A stretch of DNA of 64,000 bases, from contig CM028903.1 of assembly GCA_016801885.1 (NCBI GenBank), forward strand, positions 15,979,035-16,043,034, read 5' to 3'. Positions 50,901 through 62,882 of the stretch are shown piece by piece. The position numbers and the translations under genes are program-made. Source of the DNA: Toxotes chatareus. Taxonomy: Eukaryota > Chordata > Actinopteri > Toxotidae. Within the stretch, counting starts at the first letter, position 1, and every line of letters begins with the position of its first letter. The notes under the pieces were generated by a model, which searched no databases, was not told the DNA's origin, and was given only the letters and a program-made list of their open reading frames with translations.

Positions 50901-51597
50901 GTGCGCTGATTCATAGCCAGCTGTCATTTGGCAACTGCTGGAATTTAGTCACTGTGCAGTCTAATTGTTAGAGGTGTACACACGTCTGAGTAAACAAGGG
51001 GTGGAGAAGATTTACAGGGTTCTCGGTGTGAGAGATGTAAAACCAAGTGTCTATGTGAACTAGACTGTCCTTGTACTGAAAAAGGCTGTGTGTGTGTGTG
51101 TGTGTGTGCACATGAGCTATAATCCTTGAGGCCTTAGGGAGGTGCACACACATTCAGTCTTTTCCTGTTGCTTCCCATTAATTCCACCTGTATACACTGG
51201 GAATGAGCCCCTGCTGGCCCTCAGCCTTCCTGCCTCCTCCCTCCTTCCACTCCTCCCTGACTCTAAATCCCCAGATGTAGGCTTACTGAACACCCAGAGA
51301 GACCCGGCTGCTCTCTTCTGCTGCGTGCTGTTCCTCACCGCTCATTGTGTTCTCAGCCCACAGCTCCACACATCACAATTTGAATGGATGGGACGAGCAT
51401 ATTTATTCAAATCAACATTTGAATGGCCATGTCGCTGGAACATGTACGACAGCCACCACATGGCTGCTGAACTTTTGATAATGTTGCCATGGGAATGAGC
51501 ACTGGCACAGTGCGTGAGGCTCACAGAGCTGAGGTGTTGCCAGCTGTGCTGAACATTTGCATTGTGTGTGCCTGTTTGCACTGCACATACACACACG

Positions 51598-51621
51598 CAC
51601 AGACAGACAGACAGACAGACA

Positions 51622-51704
<83 letters not shown>
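51598..51704. repeat. (CAGA)n-(CA)n compound microsatellite
   Basis: About six CAGA units are followed by about 80 bases of pure CA. It generates several spurious open frames on both strands. Confidence 0.97.
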
Positions 51705-51711
<7 letters not shown>

Positions 51712-53096
51712 CAAGTAAACTGCACCATGATGACACATTTATTTAAATGATAGCCAGAGTCAGGGAGGTCACTTTAAAAATATTTTCCATCACAGTCATG
51801 TAATGCGTAACATAACCCAATTACTCCCAGCTTTCAGTTTACTTTGTCAGATGTCAGGTATAAAGCATATCGGTAATGAGGAATTAAAACTTTATTGAAG
51901 TTTACATGCCAGTTTTCCTTTGTAAAAAGTAATCATATTGCCTTTTTAGCCAACATAATTGAAGTGTGGCTGTTTTTGTAAGCAATAGATTTCCTGTAAA
52001 TCTTGACAATGTTTCTGGTACTACACACCGCAGATTAGAACAGCTATCAAAAGAATCTGAAAGTGATACCAAAACTAAAAGCTAAACCAAAACCAAAATA
52101 CTAAAAACAATAAAACATCACACTGAACCCCCTGTAATTACTCAGCTTGTAGCGCCTAGAAACCGGCAGGTGTAATCATGTCCTTCCTGCAGCTACAGAA
52201 GAAGTACTGCCCTAACTACAGCTCTCTCATGATAAAACAATGCAGGCCAACACGTATCTATTCTGAAATATCTCCCTTCATTTGATAATAAGGTCTGGGC
52301 TGTCTATTTCGACATGGAGTGTGAGAAACAATTTCTGAAAATGCCTTTTAAAGTCAGCCTAGACTGGTTCTATGTAACATAATTCACAAGATATAATCCA
52401 GTGAACACAAAACACATAATACCTGCCCGCTGTGTTATCCGACATGCAAAGCGGATGCTAATGCCTAATATGGTAATGCCCTAAAAGATGAACTAGACTA
52501 GAGATTTGAAATGTTATTACTGACATTACTAATTTTTAAATCCCTTTGAATCTCAGACTTGTCCTGCTGGTTTATGACTCAGTGTAAAGCAGACAACACA
52601 GGAATGAGTGTTAGATTTATCAAGATGGGATGACTTGCAGATAAAAAGTATATAGTCATGGTATGAAAGTGATATCAGATTCCTAGTTTTTCAGTGCGGT
52701 TGAAAGAAATGTCACACCATCCCTGTGAGGGAAATGTGGGAAGATTAATGGTGTTTTCGCTGGTGACTAATAGGCGAGTGGGCAGGTGTTGTCCTCCTAT
52801 TGTACATTACAATCTTTTTGAATACAGGAAGAACTAACAATTCAGGGAGGTCACTGAGTCATAACAACGAAAGGGAAACTTTCCAGGTGACAGAGAAATG
52901 AGATTGGGTTCACACTGGGTATATGGACTGGTGAATAATTGAGTTTGGACAAACAAGCTGTTTTTTTTTCTGTTTTTTTTCTTTTTTTTTTTTGCTGCTC
53001 TCATGTCTGAGCCACAACGGACTACGAGAGGGGATCATGATGTTTTAACATGTGCTTGTTAAGCCTCAATTATTAAGGCAGGATCCACAGCACTGT

Positions 53097-53208
53097 GGCA
53101 CGGCTAACCTTTTGAACTCAGCACAGACGAGCTTGCTTTGCATGCATACTGGCATACATGTGCCTGCATGTGCGCACGCTCCATATGGCACAATTAACCT
53201 TTTGAACT
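53097..53208. repeat. two-copy direct repeat, period 90 bp
   Basis: GGCACGGCTAACCTTTTGAA at 53097 and GGCACAATTAACCTTTTGAA at 53187 match at 17 of 20 positions and are followed by CT and then CAGAC-rich sequence. The linker consists of CATGCATAC/TGTGCCTGCATG-like units. Confidence 0.7.
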
Positions 53209-54864
53209 TCAAACAGACACACAGTCAGATAGGTGCACAAGAACATACAAAGATGCACACACACATAAACGAACATCCTTTTTACCATCCCTTTTACACG
53301 CAACCTTGTGTGAGTACGCTGAAGGATACTAAATGAGTTCTTGATTAGAAGCCATCTTTCCTGTCTTTCTTCCTTGAAAGGCCACATTATACATGGTTCA
53401 ATTGGAGAGAGAGCAGAGGCTACCTGATTCTCACGCATTTGAATATGAGTACACTGCTAGACAGAGAAAGGAATGCTGTATTCTTGGGAGTGGCAAAAAC
53501 CTATTTTCTACGCTTTTAGTTGTCTCTTCAAAGTATCATGGTCTACCAAACAGGATGTCTTTCGAGGTTTCAGTCCTGTCCATGTAAAAATGTCAGCACT
53601 TCCTTTAATGTACAGATCTGCATACCTACGATTTTCAAGGAGCTCTGCTTTCAGGTACACTGCAGGACAGCCGATACAAACTCCAGCCATCACATCTAAA
53701 AAGTCACAAAAACATGTCATGATAACACAAAAGGAAGGTTCCTCCTCTGAAATATGTTACATTCCATTATGTATTCATTTAAAATGGAAGATTGAGACTG
53801 AAATGGGTAATTTAGTGTATCTACTGTATGACTGTCACCCATTACACTGTTTGCATTCATGCAGTAAGATAAAGCATAATGTCCCGCATACGTATCAGGG
53901 AACATGTTAGTGGTGACTGCTTGTTTTAGCTCTCGTCTTAGTAATGGAACAAAACGTGGCACAACAAATGTTGCTTGGGAATTTCAGATTTAGCAACTGT
54001 TCAGTGCTGTCAGCACTGAAGAGCTGCAAAATGTACAGCACAATATGGCTGAGCAAAAATATGACAGCTAATGGTGTTGTTTTTGATGGCAAACATCCAC
54101 ATCCTGGTAAATTTCCATGAAGCAAATGAACATGTTGTTCATCTGGACAGCTAACACTGAAGCTAACATGCTGGAAGTGTCAGTACTGTGCCTTTGCACT
54201 CAGAGAAGTGTCCTTCCTGAGTAAAAAAACATTAAAAAAAAAAAAAAAGAAGCACACTCTTTAGCTAAATTCTTGATCTTTGGGTTTGTTGTAGCAAAAT
54301 TCTTGCAGAGACACGGTACACGCTGCTGACAGCAGAGACAGCTACTTACCAGGATTATAACAGACAAATTAAATCACAAAAGAGATATGTAAACTGGCGT
54401 TATTCACATTTTAAGAGCATAGGGTTTTGAAATTAACTTTAGAGCCAGGGATTTCCCCCACTTAATTCTTACAAAATGTGTGTACCTTATACTGTACTTC
54501 AGGCAAGGCTATGAAGCCCTGACCTACCGTCACTCTTGGACTTTGACAGGCCTGTAACCTCTGACGCCAAGAGTCTTTCACTAGGCTGAACTCTACAGAT
54601 TAGTCCCAGCCCCCTGACTGTGCAGACCAGCACTCCAAAAAGGATTAGTTCACTTTAATTTGAATCCTCCCGCCCACCCGGGCTCCTAATAGGCCTATTC
54701 CTGAAGTCCCTTTGTCTCACTCTCTCTCTCTCCCTCCCTCCTCCTCCTCCTCGTCTCCGTCTCCTGTCCCCCTCCCTGCCGGACTCAAGTCCTCTGAACC
54801 ACAATTAGATAAACAGGAGATGACAGCAGGACTGGTGGAGCACAGCCAGAGAGATAGATGATGA

Positions 54865-54867
<3 letters not shown>

Positions 54868-54911
<44 letters not shown>
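54868..54911. repeat. (AG)n microsatellite
   Basis: About 43 bases of pure AG, flanked on the left by a CTC/CCT-rich block at 54720-54770. Confidence 0.97.
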
Positions 54912-54914
<3 letters not shown>

Positions 54915-57900
54915 GGAGATGAGTTGTGCACACAAACTGAGACTGAGGGCCTTAAATTTGTAGCCGCTCAGATCAAGCACAGTTTTGAGCTGAAGAGCTT
55001 TTTTGTTTGAGGGGGGGTCTACACCTGCACATGTTTGGTACTTTCATGCCTCATCATGACATTGCTTACAGAGAGGAATGCACCAGAAAGAAATCAATAA
55101 AACTCAGAGGAATTTTGGTATCATTATAGTATCTACCGCACATGCCACGTCTTGGCACAGACATTGGTGATACCAGTTTTTTTAGTGGTTTCAGGTGGAA
55201 AAAAACAAGACGTAGCCCTTGTCTAACACCTTTGGGAAATTTCAAAGTTCCATCTTTCTGTTGAGTATTCTCAACAATAAGCTCAATTGTGGTGAACTTT
55301 ACTACCACATCTTATGAGAGAAAGCAGGTGAATATTCTGTTTGGCTTGCCAGGTTCCACTACCACCTGTTAAGAAATAAAGGTTGCTGGCTGAAGGGAAA
55401 CACCACTCTATACTGCACAGTTCCATTTCCTAAATCTTTTACAGCATAAAGAGAAGTAATAAAATGGCAGCAAAAAAAAGAGAAGAAAAAAAAGAGAGAG
55501 CACAAAAATAAGTGCTGGAGATAATTAGAAAGCCATAAACCAAGGACGCATAAACAATAAAATGAGCCACTAAATGGTCAGAAATATTTAGTAAGACACA
55601 GATCATAAACTCTCTCAGACTTACCCGTGAAAGCGTGCACATGTATAACTGACTTCTTTCCTTGGTCATGCAAAATGGTGCCTAAAGCTCAGCCTCAGGC
55701 AGGGTCTTAAAGGTCGCGATCTCTGGGCAGCTTTAGAAGGTCGCGCAAAGTTCATGACACAAGCCTGACCATATTTGGCTGCTGACTTTCTTAAAGGCTT
55801 AGAGCCGAAATTTGAAATGATAGAAAGGGAGGGAGAAAGAAAACAGTAACTGGAATGTTCATTGGATGCAGCTGGGCATCGTTGGAGCAATATGGAACCA
55901 GGCTTAATGCAGGAAGTGTGTGTGTGTGTATGTGTGTCTCTGTGTCTTTGAGCATGTGGGTCTGCGTGCATACTTATGTGCATGCATGTCAGTGTGTTTA
56001 TTCGCACATGCGTGTGAGAGAAGAGGAACGAGACACTTGGTTAATACGGACCAAAGCTTAGATATTTCCAGATACGTGTGTCAGTGCATGTGTGTGTGTG
56101 TAAAAAATAAACACGTGTGCAAGCTCCAGCATGCATGCTGACACGCATGCATGTGTATGTGAGTGACAGAGATATTAGAGCAATATGAAAAAGCTTAAGC
56201 CGGAAGTATGGGGCTAAAGTATGAAACCTGTGTGGAGAGTTCTGGCAGAGCGGAGCAGGCAGAAGCAGAGAGGATCAGGACAGAGCAAAAAGGAATGACT
56301 CTAAGAAACAACTGCATACTTTTTAAATACCATTGAATTCAGAGCACATTAAATATTTACTCATATTTATATACTTTTAAAACCATCAGTGTTAATATAT
56401 GTGGAGATGTGAATTAAGTTGTGCAATTTCAAAAACTTGATCGACTGTAATGAATTTTCAGGCTTTAAGATGAAAAACCCAAATTGAGCCTCCAAGGTAC
56501 AAGGAATAATCAGTCACATGATCTAAGAGCGACAAGTTCAGATGAGAAGCCTCCAGGAAAAAAACAAACAAACAACCTTCTGAAAATTTTAGAGAGGTGA
56601 ATTCAAAGCACACGACTCCAGAGAGATGATTATTAAAGTAAAACATTTCAGTGGCTTAAATTCAGCGGGTATTTGATTTCAACATTACTCAGCAGTGGTT
56701 AAATTTTACAATTTGGCGTTCAGCTGTTTATAAAATTCCAGTTTTTACAGCCTCCCTTCAATCCCATGGGAGCACTAATGAAACGGCTGAAAACAACAGG
56801 AATGGTCACATTATATTAAATAAGTACAATAGAACAGTTCAGAAAAACGACTCGAGAAACTCTGTGGAAAAACACATTGAAAATTAGACACCAACTCATA
56901 CAAAGTGACATTTAAATTAAGAGCACTGATTGATTCATTTAAAGTAAATATATAATTTTAGAAATGAAATTCATCTTGGGCAGTTGGCCACAAAGTCACG
57001 TCTTTTTTAATTTCTCTGTAATTGTATCTGGTGGAGAAATAATGTGTCTGCTTGGTTCTGCAGTGTGCGGCAGATTAACAGAGGTAATGTTCTGCTGCTT
57101 TTCTTGGTAACAGCATCATCTGTTAGAGGCTAAAACAACACTACAAGTCTATTACAACCCCTGATTGAAAAATCAGCAAGGGCAATTTTGCACAAGCTCA
57201 GTCATTGCAAAACTGGGTGTGACAAAGTGGTGTGGAGTTTGTAACTGTCTCATTTCTCTACAAAGAAAACCTCCCTCTTTATACTCTGAATGATTTAGAT
57301 TGGTAAGTTTAATAAGGCTGATTCAGAATGATGCATGTGTGTGTGTGTGTGTGTGCACATTTGAACCTAATGAATTATAAATCCATCCAAAATGATTTGA
57401 ATCTGTTTTCGCAGCCTGGTGTCCATTCAGAGTCTTACTTTAGATGTGGAAGCAGCAGCTTAAGATGTGAAAACACACATATGGTTGCAGTGGGGCTGCA
57501 TCAAACATCACACACGGTAATCTTGACGGCCTTGAATGCTAATATAAAGTTCTGTCCCTACCCTTATAAAGACAATGCTTTATCTTTCTCTGACAAACAC
57601 AGTCCTTTTTTTCTGTAACCTCATTTTTCCTCCATCCCTTTTTGTTGTTTTTTTTTTTAATCTCCCCCTCTCACCTCTCCTCTCATCCCCTAGCTCCACA
57701 TCTTCTCCCACTCCCTTCCTCCTCTCCCATCTCCCCTCTTCTAACCTCGGCCAGCAGGTCTACAAAGTAGTGCTTTCTGTGTGCCAGCAGCAATTCTTGG
57801 AGGGCAGTCAGGCAAACAAACCCAGTCAGTGCCTGCTGCATGACTCACAAGGAGACAGAGACAGAGAGAAAGAAAGAGAGAGAGAGAGAAGAGGGTAGAA

Positions 57901-58498
57901 TCATTAAGATGTGAGGGCAAAAGGATTTTAAGCTGTTAAGAGCTGATGAGAGAGGGCAGGTTGGAAAAGGAGATTGAAAACAAGAAGTGGAAAGAGAACG
58001 AAATGCTGTGAGAGAGATTAAGGGGGGGGGGGAGATGGAGAGAGAGAGAGAGATGGGGGGGCAAACAGAGGGCAACCTGAGCAATCTTGCATGCACATGA
58101 GAGAAGCAGACAGGCACACAGCTGAGCGAGGAGGCACGAAGAGAGCAAAATAACTCCCCCTCCTCACCTTCCCTCTCGACCAACCCCCCCCTTTGCTCTA
58201 TCTCTCTCGTACTCCCTCTCCTCTGCCAAAAAGCAAGGCTCAGCACGACGCTCTTACACGACACGGTGACCCCGAGGCCCGAGCAGAGAGCGGGGCTGAG
58301 GGAGGCTGAGACATAGGGGGAAGGAGGAAATGGGAGTAAATGTGCTGATGAATGAATTACTTCTCTTCTTATAAATCATAATGGCCTTAATTCTGTGGGC
58401 TAAATGCTTAAGGTTTATTATCATCATAATTTATTTCTTTGCTGGAATTTAAACTTATACCATCTACAAAAACTGCACTCAGCTTATAAAGAAACTAC

Positions 58499-58725
58499 CA
58501 GGAAGTCACTGCACCTGGCCAAGAAATAATCTGGTTCAGTACGCCCCCGTAAAACCACAACCTGTTTTTGTGCAGATTCGAGATATTAGACTGAACATGT
58601 TGAGCTTACGAGGTTCTGATAGGTGTATTTTGTAACTTTTAGTCAGCCAGCTGTTTCTCCTTGTTTCCCATCATTGTGCTAAGCTAAGCTAACTGATTGC
58701 TGGCTGTAGCTTTAAATTAACCAAA
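58499..58725. mobile_element. foldback (MITE-like) repeat, copy C, partial
   Basis: It contains AGGAAGTCACTGCACCTGGC, CAAGAAATAATCTGG, CCGTAAAACCACAACCTG and then ATTGTGCTAAGCTAAGCTAA and GCTGGCTGTAGCTTTAAATT, in the family order. The outer part of the right arm and the outer left arm are missing. Confidence 0.75.
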
Positions 58726-59295
58726 AAATAAAAAAAAATACAGGACATGACCTCATTGTCCTCAATGGTAGCTATGGCCCTGGAAACAAATAAAACCTGC
58801 AAATGAAAACAAGCCAGAGGGAGAGAAAGGAAAGCTAGATAAAAGGATTAGGCACAGACAGACAACAGATGAAGTGAAAGATACGACAGGAGGGAGAAGT
58901 TGGTCTGAGAAATGAGAAGTGAATGAGGTGCAGAGGAGGAGGAGGAGGAGGAGGGAGGGGGACGTTGAGGTCTGCTGTTTGCCCCTCGTGAGCTGTCTCT
59001 GGGCTGGGATAGACGGCTACTCCTGCCAGCCTCCCTCTGGACCGTATTAGACACGGCCCTCAGATAATACACTGCAGGGGTGGGTGGGGGGAGTTGGGGG
59101 TTGAGGGGGGGAAAGCTGAGCATGAGATATTTCTTTTCTGATTTTAATACTTCTTGACCAAGACAAGAACAAATCACATAGCTCTTATTGAGACCAGCAG
59201 GGCAGTCAACAACATATGGCCGACAGTTATAATAAGCAGAACTGACTCTTTCGCTGCATATTTTAGTGGCCAGGAGTTCTGTAAAGCAAAAGCTC

Positions 59296-59688
59296 TACAT
59301 TTTGGGAAATACTCTTATACACTGAAGTGTAAAATGACAAATCACCGTTACAGGGAGTTATGCTGTTTCTTGGACAGGTCTAATTACTGGTGAGGCTGTG
59401 TGCCATCTGAAAGTAGTTTGGCACGTTTCTGCCCCAAAGAACCACAATGTGCCCTCTTCACTCTGTGGTTTTTGTACGGATATAACATCTTAACTAGTGA
59501 GATTTTGTTACCCATGGACAGGCTGTGAGAGCGCCTCCGTTTCCATTCTTTCTGCTAAGCTAAGCTAAACATCTTCTGCCCACTAGCTTCATGTTGACAG
59601 CACAGATGTGAGTGTGGTATCCATCTTCTCATCTAAGCGTTGGCAAGAAAGCCAATATGTGTATATTCCCAAAAATGTCAGACTATTA
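59296..59688. mobile_element. foldback (MITE-like) repeat, copy D
   Basis: The left end is ATTTTGGGAAATACTCTTAT and the right end is TGTATATTCCCAAAAATGTC, its imperfect inverse. The right arm is well preserved (TTCTGCTAAGCTAAGCTAAA, TGTGAGTGTGGTATCCATCT, CATCTAAGCGTTGGCAAGAA). The left arm is internally deleted or replaced. It lies about 230 bases beyond the distal tiparp poly(A) signal. Confidence 0.75.
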
Positions 59689-59924
59689 AAAGTCTATGTG
59701 GTGATTACAGTAGCCGCTTTTATGCACTCTCTAAATTAGCGTCTAATGAATGAAGTCTATTTCATGCTCATTTTGAAGTGACCCAATTAAACCTCCTCCA
59801 CAGATCCCACTTTGAGAGCCTTTTTTGATTAGCCTACAGTTTACAGGAATATCTAGGAGTCAGGTTAGCAAACAGTAATTACCACCACGTGAGCACTAAT
59901 TAAGTCGTTTTCTCTTTTAGATTC

Positions 59925-59930
59925 TTTATT
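59925..59930 (-). terminator. distal poly(A) signal AATAAA of tiparp
   Basis: The minus strand reads GATTAAATAAAGAATC. It is a canonical hexamer with T-rich sequence following in gene sense (TCTAAAAGAGAAAACG is less typical). Cleavage would fall near 59905-59912. Confidence 0.55.
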
Positions 59931-60117
59931 TAATCAATGTTACATTAAACTAACATAAATAAACATTTTTATGAACAAAAGGCACACAGTTCAAATATAA
60001 ACAAAGAGGACGTCTGTACAGTTTGTCTCAGTAAAACGTGTCTACTGTCTCTGAGCGAGAGAGCGGTCCAAGAGAGATGAGTTTCAGGAGGGTTTGCTGA
60101 CGAATCGCTACAGCGCT

Positions 60118-60170
60118 GCCGCCGCCGCCGCCACTACTGCTGCAGCAGCAGCAGCATCAGCATCATCAAG
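60118..60170. repeat. (GCC)5 and (GCA/CAT)n triplet tract in the tiparp 3' UTR
   Basis: On the plus strand five GCC units are followed by ACTACTGCT, four GCA units and CAT/CAG triplets. In tiparp sense this is CTG-rich followed by GGC-rich. It underlies the alanine-rich open frame on the opposite strand, which is not considered a gene. Confidence 0.9.
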
Positions 60171-61059
60171 TCTCAGCGGGAAACTATACACTTTTCAGTC
60201 GCCCGTGAGGAATCAAGGTGGTGGGCGCGAAGGCAAAAACACCACCTGGGAACAGCACTGGTTTCATGTGAAACCTCTGCCTGGAGGTTTATGGAAAGCG
60301 GATGTCCCCACACTGAAACTCATGTCCATTGTCTGGTTGAAGAGGCCACAAGATTCATGTCCACTAAATTAAAAGATTCAAACACGCAGCACATAGAAAA
60401 CATATGGGCCGGAGGCTGGGTAAACACTCAGTATGATTTTTTTGCAAGAGAATGAGGGGGGGGGGGCAGTGTTGCCATGGTTTCTCTATGGAAGCTTCTG
60501 ATTGGTTGGTTGCTGCTTCCTCAGAATAATAAGATGGCCAGTTGGTCATTCACAGTACTGGCAAGACGCTAATTGTCTACCACAGCGCCGGTCCTGATGT
60601 GGAACTGAGTCCCTTTTCAGCCATACGCCTAAGTCAAAATGATAAGGGTACGAGGTTTGGTTTTTCCTGCGTCTGCTCCAGAATAATAAGGTAGATTAAA
60701 TCCTCCTGTGTCTGATGATCATCGCAAAGCTCCTGTTCGTAATAGATAACGAAGTGTGGTATATGAGTCCAGTCAAGTCTGTTGCAGCTGTTGTCAGTTG
60801 TCATCCACTTGTGAGCACTGAATGAATCAGCTGCCTTTGTTAGTCCAGTTCAGTCTGGTTGAAATCCGGTTCCGACCAGTCTGTTGTTCCTTACTGCGGT
60901 CCAGTCTGGTTGGATCCACTTGACTTAAGACCAGGATCATTGAGTATTTGCAAATATTTCATAGATTTTGTTTTGACCTGCAGCAGATGGCTGCAGTTTA
61001 GTCTAGCAAAGTGATTCCAGTATGGTTGGTTAAAGCAAGAACGCTCTAAATTTCAGCTT

Positions 61060-61065
61060 TTTATT
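61060..61065 (-). terminator. proximal poly(A) signal AATAAA of tiparp
   Basis: The minus strand reads GACCAATAAAAAGC, about 125 bases after the tiparp stop codon. Use of this site would give a short 3' UTR. Confidence 0.45.
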
Positions 61066-61188
61066 GGTCTAGAATTTGTTCCTTTTAATCTTAAGCGGCA
61101 AACTCCACCAATCTAGTGCCTTAAAAGAGTAAAGCAAACTATGAGTAAGTACTTGCAAATACAGACAGATCCAGGTCTGATTCAGGGC

Positions 61189-61378
61189 TTAGACAGCGAC
61201 AGTGCTGGGTACCTCCTCGTAGTGAATGATAAAGTATGGGTAGCTCTGGTCATCGTTGAAGATGACATAGATCTGGGGGTCCACCCAGTTGTCCACACAG
61301 GAGTCATAAAGGTCACTGGAGGGGTCACGAGGGTTGATGGGTGGAGGTCGTCGCATGGAGGGATTTCCTACAGTAAAC
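61189..61378 (-). CDS. tiparp: tiparp last coding exon: C-terminus of the PARP domain
   Basis: The acceptor TTTGTTATGTCTGTACAG precedes one base that completes an arginine codon, then 62 codons and TAA at 61191-61189. The peptide MRRPPPINPRDPSSDLYDSC, then VDNWVDPQIYVIFNDDQSYP and YFIIHYEEVPSTVAV, matches the end of TIPARP/PARP7. SDLYDSCVDN and PQIYVIFNDDQSYPYFI are diagnostic of this PARP subfamily. The isoleucine in YFIIHYEE sits where chain-forming PARPs have glutamate, so the enzyme should be a mono-ADP-ribosyltransferase (H-Y-I triad). TIPARP is an aryl hydrocarbon receptor target that feeds back on that receptor. The C-terminus is complete, with no frameshift. Confidence 0.97.
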
Positions 61379-62882
61379 CTGTACAGACATAACAAAGAAG
61401 TAGAGGTTAGTTACAATACGTGGTTGGGGATTATTTATAGTCATACTGAGTGTAAAATGGAAAGCAATAGTCTTTGCATTTCCTCATTTCCATGAGGAAA
61501 AATGCATCAGTTCTTCAAGTCTGCAGTTACAGAAGAATAATTTACCATCTAAACGAAGACTAATATAAGCATATGCTGTAAGCGCATGAAATGAACGTAC
61601 TGTAAGTATATGAAATAAGCCGGTGTATTTTAACCGGTTTGTTTTTCCTCTCTTAAATATTCATGTCAAGCCCTAAAGACCCATAATCCATCAATGTACC
61701 ACTTCCTCTGGGGTCATAAATAAAACATGTTAAAATAAGAACATTTTCAGCCACAGACAAAGACAGTGGGTAGAGCCGTCAGGAGTCTGTGTGCCAGATA
61801 CAGTTTCAGACAGGAGAGTTAATCACACTGTACAGATAACTTCTTTATTGGTCTATATCCCTGCTCAGGTCTGGAAGTAATGTCTCCGCCTGCTCTGTGG
61901 AACAGATTGAACCCAGGTTTGGAGCAGAGGAGGGAGGGGGTTTTGTGTGTGGTGTGTTTCTAAACCACCACACCATCCTCTGGGCGCACTACAGGCTGTC
62001 TGCTGCTGCATAACAAAGCTGCTGATGTATGATGGGTTCAGCCAAATGTGCTGTTTTACATGTGTGGCTCCAGATTTGACTTGCAGTTTAAGGAATGGGA
62101 CTAGCACGACTTAATGATGGTTTATGAAAAAGGATCTCAAGATTTCAATGATCCGTACATATTTAATTTTAAAGTGCTCACTGGGAGGGGGGCGATAGGG
62201 TCTAAAAAGGGTGTTGAAGCAGAGGTTGGAGGGAGGACACTTGTCAAACACAGCAAACAGCACATTAAGAAACACTAAAACATGTAACTCCAATAAGAAC
62301 TGGATACATACGGCCTTAATTTAACATTTGTCACTATGTTCCTTCCAGCTAACACCTCAAACCAGAGCATGGTTTCACTGTTGATCGCCTGAAATGAATT
62401 CACCTGACCGTCCGGGGGAAGAAACTTTTAAAGTTCATTATCACATCCAGAGACAACAGAAATACTACATCGGAAACTCTGATATATATATCAGAGTGAT
62501 ACCATATCATGATATATTGTCTACTGAGCTAACAACCCCTTTAATATCTCTGGTTGTGTAAGGCTGATGTTGGCAATGCTGTAAATCAATGGGCAGGACT
62601 GCTTCATGGCAACATTAGATTTATAGGGTTTTGAATTATTATGATGAAGTACTTTGGTTTTTCAAATATTTAATTCACTGCATTACCAAAAAAGCAGGCA
62701 TTTCCAGCTTGTCATTTTACTGTACCGTGATAGAAACTGTATTTTATCTGTATCACCAACCCCTGATAAAGCATTTTTCTTGCAGTGTAATAATGCTGCA
62801 GGAAGGGCCATTAAAAATTCCATCCATAATCAAATACACAAAAAAAATGTTCCCACTCTCTTCTGACAGCGGCCACACAAAC
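61379..62882 (-). other. tiparp: last intron of tiparp, about 1.5 kb
   Basis: This intron has a GTTTGT donor (62882) and a TACAG acceptor (61379). It contains a 22-bp perfect palindrome at 62476 and an imperfect CTGTAAG-TATGAAAT duplication at about 61578-61620. No coding frame is credible in it. Confidence 0.95.
62476..62497. repeat. 22-bp perfect palindrome with TATATATA centre
   Basis: The arms are ACTCTGATATA and TATATCAGAGT with no spacer. More ATATC/GATAT sequence lies just beyond. It is in the last tiparp intron. Confidence 0.95.

Larger units (their letters stand above)
32720..59900. other. tiparp-lekr1 intergenic region, no supported gene
   Basis: This is about 27 kb between the poly(A) end of tiparp and the putative lekr1 promoter. 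No exon chain or known protein motif other than LINE fragments was recognised. It contains microsatellites, at least one full-length and three partial copies of a foldback repeat, an L2 fragment, other teleost repeat copies including a short GTGGTAGAGTAACTACATTT piece at 38418, a CRE-like site cluster at 39.1 kb, and pyrimidine- or purine-rich tracts at 49.3-50, 54.7-54.9 and 57.6-58.2 kb. Distal regulatory elements for either gene could lie here. Confidence 0.7.
59910..61188 (-). other. tiparp: tiparp 3' UTR (long form)
   Basis: This is minus-strand sequence from the stop codon to just past the distal poly(A) signal, about 1.28 kb. It has no coding frame. It includes a GCC/GCA triplet tract and scattered ATTTA pentamers; a TTATTTAT octamer lies at 59962-59955, close to the poly(A) signal. 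AU-rich motifs fit the rapid turnover expected of an inducible message, but this is an inference. If only the proximal signal at 61065 were used, most of this stretch would be intergenic. Confidence 0.6.

Noticed and set aside
60094..60372. 92-codon alanine-rich plus-strand frame
   Set aside because: It lies antisense in the tiparp 3' UTR, and the alanine run is the GCC/GCA triplet repeat.
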